This document shows positions 1 to 6,017 of a DNA stretch of 10,107 nucleotides, one piece after another; position 1 is the stretch's first letter; every line of letters starts with the position of its first letter. Position numbers and translations under genes: made by a program. This DNA comes from Bacteroidota bacterium (GTDB lineage Bacteria > Bacteroidota > Bacteroidia > Flavobacteriales > Weeksellaceae): positions 1 to 10,107 of the forward strand of contig JAEYOX010000039.1 of the NCBI GenBank assembly GCA_023411265.1, given 5' to 3'. The notes below the pieces were generated by a model that worked only from the letters and a program-made list of their open reading frames with translations, was not told the origin of the DNA and did not search any database.

Positions 1-475
1 GGATAAGCTTGCCAAAACGGGCGATCCCCATGCTTTCACTTTCAGCAAACCGAAAATGGACGGTTACGACTATTCTTTCAGTGGTGTGAAAACATCTGTA
101 CTCTACTTTATTCAGAAGGAACTGAAAAAGGATCCGGAATTTATTTCGAAAAACCTGAGTGATCTTTGTGCATCGGTACAAAAAACCATTACGGAAACGC
201 TCATGCTGAAACTGGAGAAGGCAGCCGCTGAATATCAGATCTCTGAAGTAGCCGTCGCCGGCGGCGTTTCTGCCAATTCAGGTTTGCGCGAAGCGATGTT
301 GACCAATAAAGAAAAACTGGGTTGGAATATTTACATTCCCAAATTTGAATATACGACGGATAATGCTGCGATGATTGCCATGGTGGCACAACTGAAATAT
401 GAAAGAGGCGAATTCTCCGACCTCTCCGTATCGGCATCCGCTAGATATGATCTCGAAGAATCTTTTACAAATTAA
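1..475 (+). CDS. tsaD: tRNA N6-threonylcarbamoyladenosine synthase TsaD, C-terminal part
   Basis: The gene is cut by the left edge: the reading frame is open from base 2, and about 157 C-terminal residues remain of a protein normally near 340. TsaD transfers the threonylcarbamoyl group from threonylcarbamoyl-AMP to A37 of ANN-decoding tRNAs in the cytoplasm, working with TsaB and TsaE in bacteria. Family marks seen are DYSFSGVKT near the start of the fragment, VAVAGGVSANSGLREAM (the ASKHA nucleotide-binding glycine turn) and YTTDNAAMIAMVA, which carries the conserved metal/nucleotide-site Asp-Asn. The metal-binding HxxxH motif would lie upstream of the window. The stop is TAA at 473-475 and rsmE starts 11 nt later, so the two are probably co-transcribed. 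Identification is secure. Confidence 0.96.
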   Translation, partial: DKLAKTGDPHAFTFSKPKMDGYDYSFSGVKTSVLYFIQKELKKDPEFISKNLSDLCASVQKTITETLMLKLEKAAAEYQISEVAVAGGVSANSGLREAMLTNKEKLGWNIYIPKFEYTTDNAAMIAMVAQLKYERGEFSDLSVSASARYDLEESFTN

Positions 476-486
476 ATCTTCACCAT

Positions 487-1197
487 ATGAAACTTTTTTT
501 CGGCACCGTATTTCCCGAAACTACCATTGATGCGGATGAACAGCAACATATGATAAAAGTACTCCGGATGCGCAATGGCGAAGAAATTTCCGTAACCGAT
601 GGAAGAGGAAATCTGGCCAAAGGAACACTTGTTCTGGAAGGTAAAAAAGCGAATATTGAGGTTTCCTCCGTCGAAAAAGATTTGCCTGACTTCTCCCCTC
701 GACTTCATATTGCTATCGCACCCACAAAAAATATCGACCGTACCGAATTTTTCATCGAGAAAGCAACCGAACTTGGCATTGCTGAAATCACTTTTCTGCA
801 GACCGAGAAATCGGAACGCAAAATGATCAATATCGAAAAAGTCAGAAAACAGATCATCAGCGCCTCGAAACAGTCGCTACGCGTTCATTTCCCTGTGATT
901 CATCCCATGGTCAAACTCCAGGATTTCATTTCCACCACGGATCCTGAAACGACCTACATTGCGCACTGTGACCCTTCTTTCGAAAGAACGGACCTGAGGG
1001 CTATAAAGCCGGAAAATCATCTTACTTTCCTCGTGGGACCAGAAGGCGATTTCAGTCCAAACGAAATCAGATTGCTAACAGAAAAAAACTTCAGATCCAT
1101 TTCCCTCGGAACGCAGAGATTACGGACAGAAACTGCAGGGGTTTTTATTGCCTCATGGAATTATTACAGGATGATGTGCGATGCCCCTATCAAGTGA
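487..1197 (+). CDS. rsmE: 16S rRNA (uracil-1498-N3)-methyltransferase RsmE
   Basis: A full-length protein of 236 residues, normal for the family. RsmE is a SAM-dependent SPOUT (trefoil-knot) methyltransferase that makes m3U1498 in 16S rRNA of the small ribosomal subunit. The N-terminal ~70 residues form the PUA-like RNA-binding domain (HMIKVLRM, then VTDGRG at 36-41). The SPOUT domain follows, with EKATELGI at 91-98, SASKQSLR at 125-132, the SAM-binding GPEGDFS at 184-190 and the knot motif LGTQRLRTETA around 207-217. The ATG at 487 gives a standard N-terminus. It lies 11 nt after tsaD and probably shares its transcript. No strong terminator follows; there is only a short AT-rich dyad, TTAAGA-TT-TCTTAA, at 1209-1222. 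Confidence 0.96.
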   Translation: MKLFFGTVFPETTIDADEQQHMIKVLRMRNGEEISVTDGRGNLAKGTLVLEGKKANIEVSSVEKDLPDFSPRLHIAIAPTKNIDRTEFFIEKATELGIAEITFLQTEKSERKMINIEKVRKQIISASKQSLRVHFPVIHPMVKLQDFISTTDPETTYIAHCDPSFERTDLRAIKPENHLTFLVGPEGDFSPNEIRLLTEKNFRSISLGTQRLRTETAGVFIASWNYYRMMCDAPIK

Positions 1198-1678
1198 AAA
1201 CACGGTTGTTAAGATTTCTTAAAAAATCACACGCCTCATCATATCTTCCATTAGTCAAATCTAATTCATTACAACTTTATTGCTAGAGGGTTATAACTTA
1301 TCCACTACAAATACCGCCTAAGATTGATTTCTGATTCTTTGTGTTAATTTTTTTTTGTTAACCAACAATAGTATTCGATGCACAACATTAAAAAATTTAA
1401 ACGTCGCAGATCATTCAAAATTGCTGTCTGAATTCCAAAATATTTGCAATAAATTCGTTTAATCACTATTTATTTAATAGCATTTTCCGGTAATTCCTAT
1501 TCTCCTTGTGTACGCCTGAAATGAAATGACCGATGAATTATTTTAATTAATATACCAACAATTTTAATATTTTTTCATTATTAACCACATATTGCTGAGA
1601 AACTTTAACACTGTCGCGCTTTTTTTTATAAAATCACCGCTATATCTTAGCTTCACCAAATCACAAAATATTATTATT
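1198..1678. other. AT-rich non-coding region between rsmE and the low-complexity gene
   Basis: About 480 bp without a convincing gene. An open frame enters from 1592 but is better read as leader of the next gene. Visible items are a hairpin-like dyad at 1209-1222 after rsmE, a perfect palindrome GTTATAAC at 1290-1297, and three imperfect DnaA-box-like nonamers: TTATCCACT at 1298-1306, TTAATCACT at 1459-1467 and TTAACCACA at 1581-1589. AT-rich runs are frequent, for instance around 1540-1580. The right end should contain the promoter of the downstream gene. Nothing here is recognised as a known RNA. The length is unusual next to the tight spacing elsewhere in the window. Confidence 0.6.
1643..1650 (+). 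promoter_or_regulatory. Possible -7 promoter element for the low-complexity gene
   Basis: TATCTTAG matches the Bacteroidota -7 consensus TAnnTTTG at all but one fixed position. It ends 28 nt before the ATG at 1679, giving a leader of roughly 22-25 nt. No clear TTTG -33 element is seen at the usual distance; the sequence there is only T-rich. This placement supports starting the gene at 1679 rather than 1592. Confidence 0.4.
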
Positions 1679-2548
1679 ATGGCAATTAGAAGAAATTCCG
1701 GAAACAGAAGACCAATGTCTTCTTCCAACAGAGGAACTTCCATGAGAGGTTCCGGATCACGAAACTCAGGTAGAAACCGTTCATATCGCGATGATGAGGA
1801 CGACAGAGAGTATTATGATGATGACTATAACGACCGGTACTATGACGATGAGTACGATGATGAAGACTATGACGATTATGATGATTATGATGACGACGAC
1901 TGGGATGATGATTATGATAATGAGTGGGATGACGACGATTGGGATGATGACGATGACTGGGACGACGATGATGATTGGGACGATGATGATGATTGGGACG
2001 ATGATGAAGACGACAGACGAAGAGGCGGAAGAAGTTATAGAGGTAGAAGTTCAGGTTACTCATCCGGGAGACGTTCAGGTTCACCCAGAGGAAGCCGCTC
2101 AGGTTCTGGCAGAGGTTCCTCAGCAGATGATCAGCCACGAGACGACCAGGGCAGATTTGTTTCCAGATCCGGAAGAGGGTCATCCGGCCGAGGAAGATCA
2201 GGGTCATCCTCAGGAAGAAGTTCAGGATCATCAGGACGCGGAAGCAGATCATCCGGAAGAGGCAGATCAGCAGATGATCAACCAAGAGACAGCCGGGGAA
2301 GATTTACATCGGATGGCCGTGGTTCATCGCGCGACAGAGGTTCCCGTTCCGGCAGGAGTTCGTCCGGCAACAGAGGAAACTCCGGTTCATCTTCAAGACG
2401 GAGCAGCTCATCCGGCAGAAATTCAGGTGGAACACGCAGATCTTCACAAAGAGGAAATCCGTATCATGATGAAAGGGGCAGATTCACCTCAGAAGACAAT
2501 GCAAGACGACGGGGCGGATTCGGAAGCAGAAACAGGCGTAATAACTAA
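1679..2548 (+). CDS. Low-complexity protein: Asp/Trp/Tyr-rich block plus Ser/Arg/Gly-rich tail
   Basis: No enzyme or folded domain is recognised in this 289-residue protein, which is predicted to be disordered. Residues 1-37 are basic and Ser/Arg-rich. Residues 38-112 are overwhelmingly Asp, punctuated by Tyr and Trp, with Trp every six residues at 88, 94, 100 and 106. Residues 113-289 are rich in Ser, Arg and Gly. Three short motifs recur in the tail: SADDQPRDDQGRFVS at 148-162, SADDQPRDSRGRFTS at 197-211 and NPYHDERGRFTSEDN at 260-274, sharing D-x-x-GRF-x-S. I chose the ATG at 1679 because a -7-like element lies inside the longer frame that begins at 1592 and because those extra 29 residues have a different composition. 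No signal peptide is seen. A terminator follows, then a YciF-like stress gene, so a stress role is a reasonable inference only. Confidence 0.8.
   Translation: MAIRRNSGNRRPMSSSNRGTSMRGSGSRNSGRNRSYRDDEDDREYYDDDYNDRYYDDEYDDEDYDDYDDYDDDDWDDDYDNEWDDDDWDDDDDWDDDDDWDDDDDWDDDEDDRRRGGRSYRGRSSGYSSGRRSGSPRGSRSGSGRGSSADDQPRDDQGRFVSRSGRGSSGRGRSGSSSGRSSGSSGRGSRSSGRGRSADDQPRDSRGRFTSDGRGSSRDRGSRSGRSSSGNRGNSGSSSRRSSSSGRNSGGTRRSSQRGNPYHDERGRFTSEDNARRRGGFGSRNRRNN
1940..2011 (+). repeat. 18-bp in-frame tandem repeat encoding Trp-Asp blocks
   Basis: Four consecutive 18-bp units, starting at 1940, 1958, 1976 and 1994, each encode one Trp followed by five acidic residues, all Asp except for one Glu in the last unit. 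The units differ at synonymous third positions (GAC/GAT), so the amino-acid pattern is kept while the DNA has drifted. This argues for selection on the protein pattern. Upstream, looser versions with Trp at residues 75 and 83 extend the array. Such arrays can change length by slippage. Confidence 0.85.
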
Positions 2549-2565
2549 TCAATTCTATCACCCAC

Positions 2566-2593
2566 AACTGGCTGCGTAATGCAGCCGGTTTTT
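2566..2593 (+). terminator. Intrinsic terminator after the low-complexity gene
   Basis: The arm CTGGCTGC at 2568-2575 pairs with GCAGCCGG at 2581-2588 (eight pairs, one a T-G wobble) around the loop GTAAT. The stem can be extended by two A-T pairs. A run of five T follows at 2589-2593. It sits 18 nt after the stop of the upstream gene and only 14 nt before the next ATG, so it could act as a full or partial stop between the two genes. Confidence 0.85.
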
Positions 2594-2607
2594 AAAATTT
2601 AAAAAAT

Positions 2608-3327
2608 ATGGACACCAATAAAAATCCGGCTGCCACAGCTAAAACTGCTGAGAAAACCCCAAAAGGTTCGGTTTCAAAAGAAAAAGAAGTGAACATGAAC
2701 AACAATTCGGAAGCCAAAAGACAGACGTTGGAAACGAACGGCAACTCCGAAAATAAAGAGAATCCTAATCAAAAACCATCAGAAACGGAACGGGACGGAC
2801 CGTTGTTCAAATTTTTCACCGATGCACTAAAGGATGTTCTGTACGCAGAAAAACACATTCTGGAAGCCTTGCCCAAAATGCAGAAAGCAGCCACCACTTA
2901 TGAACTTCAGGAGGCTTTTGAAGACCATCACCTTCTTACCCAAAAACACATTTCCCGCCTGGAAAGAGTTTTCAGAATGATCGGTGAAGAACCTGAAGAA
3001 AAAAAATGTGAAGCCATTATCGGCATCGTAAAAGAAGGCGAATCCGTTATTGAAAACACGGATGAAGGAAGCATGACTCGGGATGCCGCTCTTATTATTG
3101 CCGCACAGAAAGTAGAACATTATGAGATAGCAACCTACGGCGGACTGGCTGCGTTGGCAGAAACACTGGAATTATACGAAGCTTCCGATCTGCTTCATAC
3201 TACACTGCAAGAAGAAGAAGAAACCGATGAAGACCTGACAGATATAGCAGAAAGCTTCATCAATTTTGCAGCAAAAGAAGACGAAGAGGAAGACGACAAT
3301 CAGGACGATGGCCTTGGCTTCTGGTAA
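2608..3327 (+). CDS. YciF/YciE-type (DUF892) ferritin-like stress protein
   Basis: A 239-residue protein whose residues ~66-216 match the YciE/YciF (DUF892) family, a four-helix ferritin-like bundle with a presumed di-metal site, induced by general or osmotic stress in enterobacteria. Its reaction is not established. Diagnostic stretches are YAEKHILEALPKM at 79-91, EDHHLLTQKH around 105-114, RDAALIIAAQKVEHYEIATY at 158-177 and the Glu-rich QEEEETDEDLTDIAES at 201-216. Candidate metal ligands are E81, H114, E170, H171 and E173. The first ~60 residues are a hydrophilic Lys/Asn/Glu tail absent from the ~166-residue E. coli protein. An alternative in-frame start is Met30 at 2695. The C-terminal end is again highly acidic. 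It follows the low-complexity gene across a terminator. No good promoter lies in the short gap, so read-through may supply part of its expression. Confidence 0.9.
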   Translation: MDTNKNPAATAKTAEKTPKGSVSKEKEVNMNNNSEAKRQTLETNGNSENKENPNQKPSETERDGPLFKFFTDALKDVLYAEKHILEALPKMQKAATTYELQEAFEDHHLLTQKHISRLERVFRMIGEEPEEKKCEAIIGIVKEGESVIENTDEGSMTRDAALIIAAQKVEHYEIATYGGLAALAETLELYEASDLLHTTLQEEEETDEDLTDIAESFINFAAKEDEEEDDNQDDGLGFW

Positions 3328-3360
3328 AATCCCCGAATAACGACTCTTTCATTCATATGC

Positions 3361-3387
3361 GCCGGAACATCTTCCGGCTATTTTTTT
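3361..3387 (+). terminator. Intrinsic terminator after the DUF892 gene
   Basis: The perfect 7-bp stem GCCGGAA (3361-3367) / TTCCGGC (3372-3378) with the loop CATC is followed, after TA, by seven T at 3381-3387. It lies about 33 nt after the stop codon. Confidence 0.9.
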
Positions 3388-3428
3388 AAGCAACAAGTTT
3401 TTTGCGCTGATCATTTTCATCATATAAA

Positions 3429-3440
3429 AACAACGTTGTT
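3429..3440. repeat. Perfect 12-bp palindrome between convergent genes
   Basis: AACAACGTTGTT is its own reverse complement. Read leftward, it is followed by a short T run, so it could serve as a weak terminator for the leftward ndh-trmD-thioredoxin cluster, which ends at 3484. It could also be a protein-binding dyad. The stem would need a tight loop, so its strength is doubtful. Confidence 0.35.
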
Positions 3441-3483
3441 GTGGATATTTCAATCAATTATCCGCTACGGAAAGCGAGAGTTG

Positions 3484-4002
3484 TTATTTAGAGGTAATCT
3501 TCTGAAGCGTTTCCAATAATTCCGGATCTTCAGGAGAAATAGCATAATAATCGGCAATTTTTCCCTGTTGGTCAATCACCATAAAGCGGGGAACCCAATT
3601 TAATTCGATATAATTATTGAAACGGTTCTTCCAACCTTCATCAAACCAATAGCTTTGCGAACCCGCAATCTGATACTTGTCCAGACCTCTTTTCCACTGA
3701 TCGAATGTTCGATCCAGCGAGAAGTAAACAAATTCCACATCGGGAAAGCGGTTTTTTATTTCTTCCGTTTTAGGAAGAGCCAGAATACAGTCACGGCACC
3801 AACTCGCCCAAAAATCGATAATGAGAACTTTGCCCTCATAGGGTTTCAAAACTTCACCGACAGTTATTTTCTTTCCGTCGAAGGACATGATTTTCTGCTG
3901 CAGAACTTCCTCAGTAAATTCTTTCTTGATGGAGGTAACCGGCTTTTGCGAATAGCCAGCTGTACATAAGACGAGTGCTATTAACCAAAATAATTGTTTC
4001 AT
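3484..4002 (-). CDS. Secreted TlpA/ResA-like thioredoxin-fold disulfide reductase
   Basis: A 172-residue protein with an N-terminal Sec signal (about residues 1-18, ending near GYSQ) followed by one thioredoxin-like domain. The redox motif is WCRDC, with Cys69 and Cys72, inside the typical IDFWASWCRDC strand-helix start. Val137-Pro138 in WVPRFMVID is the conserved cis-proline loop. TlpA/ResA-like proteins reduce or shuffle disulfides in the periplasm, for example on apocytochromes or other envelope proteins; the partner here cannot be read from sequence. Cys13 in the signal sequence does not sit in a good lipobox (Leu precedes it), so a lipoprotein is unlikely. It is the last gene of the leftward cluster, 10 nt after trmD, and probably depends on the promoter upstream of ndh. 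Confidence 0.9.
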   Translation of the reverse strand: MKQLFWLIALVLCTAGYSQKPVTSIKKEFTEEVLQQKIMSFDGKKITVGEVLKPYEGKVLIIDFWASWCRDCILALPKTEEIKNRFPDVEFVYFSLDRTFDQWKRGLDKYQIAGSQSYWFDEGWKNRFNNYIELNWVPRFMVIDQQGKIADYYAISPEDPELLETLQKITSK

Positions 4003-4012
4003 TTAAAAAAAA

Positions 4013-4693
4013 TTAGTCATCGCCTAACAGATCCGGCCGGCGTTCACGGGTAATCCGCACGGCCTCATCATGCCGCCACTCTTCTATTTTTGCGAAATTT
4101 CCGCTCAGCAAAACCTCCGGAACCTTCAGACCTTTGTACTCTTCAGGTCTTGTATAAATGGGCGGTGACAGCAGATCGTCCTGAAAACTGTCAGTCAGTG
4201 CACTCTGCTCATCGTTCAGAACACCCGGCAACAGCCGAATTACGGAATCTGCAAGAACACACGCTGCCAATTCGCCTCCGGTGAGAACATAGTCGCCGAT
4301 GGAAATTTCTTTGGTTACGTGAAGATCGCGAACCCGCTGATCGATTCCCTTATAATGTCCGCAGATGAACATCAGATTATTTTTTATAGAAAGTGAATTG
4401 GCTATTTTCTGATTCAGGGTTTCACCTTCGGGGGTCAGATAAATAATTTCGTCATAGATCCGCTCCGATTTCAGTTGCAAAATACATTGGTCCAGCGGTT
4501 CCACCATCATCACCATTCCGGCTCCGCCACCATAAGGTTCATCGTCAATCTGTCGGTATTTTCCTGTGCTCCAGTTGCGCAACTGGTGAAAATGAACTTC
4601 AGCGAGCCCTTTCTGCACTGCTCTTTTTAAAATAGAGGCCTGAAACGGGCTCTCCATCAATTCGGGCAATACACTGATGATATCAATTCTCAT
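4013..4693 (-). CDS. trmD: tRNA (guanine-37-N1)-methyltransferase TrmD
   Basis: A 226-residue protein, the normal length for TrmD, a dimeric SPOUT-class enzyme that uses SAM to make m1G37 in tRNAs reading CNN codons and so prevents +1 frameshifting. Family motifs are all present: MRIDIISVLPELM at the start, DEPYGGGAGMVM at 51-62, YLTPEGE at 85-91, GHYKGIDQRV at 112-121, EISIGDYVLTGGELA at 129-143 (the SAM-binding knot) and DSFQDDLLSPPIYTRP at 168-183, which contains the catalytic Asp region. Its ATG overlaps the TGA of ndh by 4 nt (ATGA at 4690-4693), a usual sign of translational coupling. In many bacteria trmD sits with rpsP, rimM and rplS; here it is instead with ndh and a thioredoxin. Confidence 0.97.
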   Translation of the reverse strand: MRIDIISVLPELMESPFQASILKRAVQKGLAEVHFHQLRNWSTGKYRQIDDEPYGGGAGMVMMVEPLDQCILQLKSERIYDEIIYLTPEGETLNQKIANSLSIKNNLMFICGHYKGIDQRVRDLHVTKEISIGDYVLTGGELAACVLADSVIRLLPGVLNDEQSALTDSFQDDLLSPPIYTRPEEYKGLKVPEVLLSGNFAKIEEWRHDEAVRITRERRPDLLGDD

Positions 4694-5952
4694 TGTTCTG
4701 TTTTATTCTTTTTATTAGGAATGATAATGAGCCTCAGCGACGAGTCTTTATTCACATAACTCCACATCCAGTTGAAAAAAACGGCAAGTTTATTCCGAAC
4801 TGAGAGAATAAGCATCAGGTGAAGAAACATCCAGAAGTACCATGCAAAAATACCCTGAAATTTAAAATTGGGCAAGTCCACCACCGCTCTGTGTTTACCA
4901 ATGGTCGCCATGTTACCCTGATCTTTGTATTCGTATTCTTTCCAGTCGGCGCGGCTCTTTTTCAGAAAATTTTTACCCAGATTCTTTCCCTGATTGATGG
5001 CTACGTTGGCCACTTGTGGATGTCCGTCTGGATATTTCGGGGTTTCCATGTAAGCGATATCACCAATGGCATATATGTTTTCATATCCTAAAACCCGGTT
5101 ATAACGGTCGGTTTTATAGCGGTTTCTGAACACCACTTCGGGATTCATTCCGTCGATAATATTTCCTGTAACTCCTGCTGCCCAGATGACATTGTTGCTG
5201 GCAATTTCTTTTCCGCTCTGCATGAACACCTTGTCGCCGTCATATCCCGTTACCATTTCACCTTTCATGAAAATAACGCCGAATTCTTTGAGATACTCTT
5301 CAGATTTCTGCTGAGCTTCCTCACTCATAGAGGTCAGCGGTTTTTCTGTAGAACTGATCAGAATGATTTTAAGATCGTCAAAATTCATGTGCGGATAATC
5401 ACGCGGCAGAATGTATTTCTTCATTTCTGCAAAAGCACCGGCAAGTTCTACACCTGTCGGGCCGCTTCCTACGATGACAATATTCCAGTTGCCGTCGTCG
5501 CTGCGTCTTTTTTCGATAATCAATTTTTCGAAAGTCAGCAACACATGATTTCTGATAGAAATAGCTTCCTGCGTATTTTTCATTCCGAAGGTAAGATGTT
5601 CAATTTTGGAGTTTCCAAAAAAATTGGTTTTGCAACCTGTGGCAATGACGAGCTGATCATAATGAAAATCGCCGTCTTCCGTGATGAGTTTATTTTCTTG
5701 CGGAACTACGCGCTGCACTTCCGTCATTCGGTATTGCGTGTTGCGGGAACGTTGAAATATCTTTCGGAATGGGAAAGAAATGTTGGAGGGCTCAATTCTT
5801 CCGCAGGCGACCTGATAAAAAAGCGGCTGAAACATGTGATGGTTCACCTTGTCGATCACAAAAACTTTTTTATTCTTATTGTTGAGTGTCTTGGCGAGCT
5901 GTAATCCGGCAAAACCGCCGCCAATAATCACTATTTTTTCTCGTGTTTCCAT
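4690..5952 (-). CDS. ndh: Type II NADH:quinone oxidoreductase (NDH-2)
   Basis: A 420-residue FAD-dependent, non-proton-pumping NADH dehydrogenase that passes electrons from NADH to menaquinone at the inner membrane. The FAD-binding Rossmann motif IVIIGGGFAGLQLA is at 7-20 and the NADH-binding motif VIVGSGPTGVELAGAFAEM at 159-177. IYAIGDIAYM at 293-302 is the second FAD contact, and HPQVANVAINQGKNLGKN at 311-328 is the quinone-side motif. The C-terminus (about 365-410) has FAWYFWMFLHLMLIL and FFNWMWSYV, the amphipathic membrane anchor typical of NDH-2 rather than of soluble relatives. It is the first gene of the leftward cluster and is divergent from the GH25 gene across 65 bp. A perfect -7 element precedes it by 7 nt. 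Confidence 0.93.
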   Translation of the reverse strand: METREKIVIIGGGFAGLQLAKTLNNKNKKVFVIDKVNHHMFQPLFYQVACGRIEPSNISFPFRKIFQRSRNTQYRMTEVQRVVPQENKLITEDGDFHYDQLVIATGCKTNFFGNSKIEHLTFGMKNTQEAISIRNHVLLTFEKLIIEKRRSDDGNWNIVIVGSGPTGVELAGAFAEMKKYILPRDYPHMNFDDLKIILISSTEKPLTSMSEEAQQKSEEYLKEFGVIFMKGEMVTGYDGDKVFMQSGKEIASNNVIWAAGVTGNIIDGMNPEVVFRNRYKTDRYNRVLGYENIYAIGDIAYMETPKYPDGHPQVANVAINQGKNLGKNFLKKSRADWKEYEYKDQGNMATIGKHRAVVDLPNFKFQGIFAWYFWMFLHLMLILSVRNKLAVFFNWMWSYVNKDSSLRLIIIPNKKNKTEQ

Positions 5953-5959
5953 AATATCA

Positions 5960-5967
5960 CAAAATTA
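5960..5967 (-). promoter_or_regulatory. -7 promoter element for the ndh cluster
   Basis: Read leftward this is TAATTTTG, a perfect match to the Bacteroidota -7 consensus TAnnTTTG. Exactly 7 nt (TGATATT) separate it from the ndh ATG at 5952. Transcription would start only a few bases before, or at, the ATG. No convincing TTG -33 element is seen upstream. Confidence 0.6.
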
Positions 5968-6002
5968 CAGAAATTATTGTACCATCTTCGCCTTTAAAAT
6001 TT

Positions 6003-6010
6003 TAGTTTTG
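6003..6010 (+). promoter_or_regulatory. -7 promoter element for the GH25 gene
   Basis: TAGTTTTG is a perfect match to TAnnTTTG. Exactly 7 nt (CACCGAA) separate it from the ATG at 6018. A TTG at 5977-5979 could be the -33 element, with a 23-nt spacer at the long end of the usual range. The predicted transcript has almost no leader. Confidence 0.6.
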
Positions 6011-6017
6011 CACCGAA

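Noticed and set aside
1209..1222. Terminator for rsmE formed by TTAAGA-TT-TCTTAA
   Set aside because: The stem is AT-only with a two-base loop and no T run after it; too weak to call.
1592..1678. 29-residue N-terminal extension of the low-complexity protein from an earlier ATG
   Set aside because: The added residues are hydrophobic and unlike the rest, the stretch contains a -7-like promoter element, and ATG 1679 gives the natural basic start.
1940..2011. CRISPR-like direct repeat array
   Set aside because: The units are contiguous with no spacers, lie in one reading frame and encode Trp-Asp repeats.
1686..2285. Long open frame on the opposite strand (about 199 codons)
   Set aside because: It is an artefact of the GAT/GAC and AGA/TCA-rich coding repeat read backwards; the His/Pro/Arg-rich product has no sensible start or domain.
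1791..2579. Second forward frame (about 262 codons) overlapping the low-complexity gene
   Set aside because: It reads the same Asp-codon repeat one base off as Met/Thr/Ile runs, with no promoter or start context; the frame from 1679 has the organised motifs.
5389..5904. Forward open frame inside ndh
   Set aside because: It lies entirely antisense to a well-supported NDH-2 gene and shows no domain.
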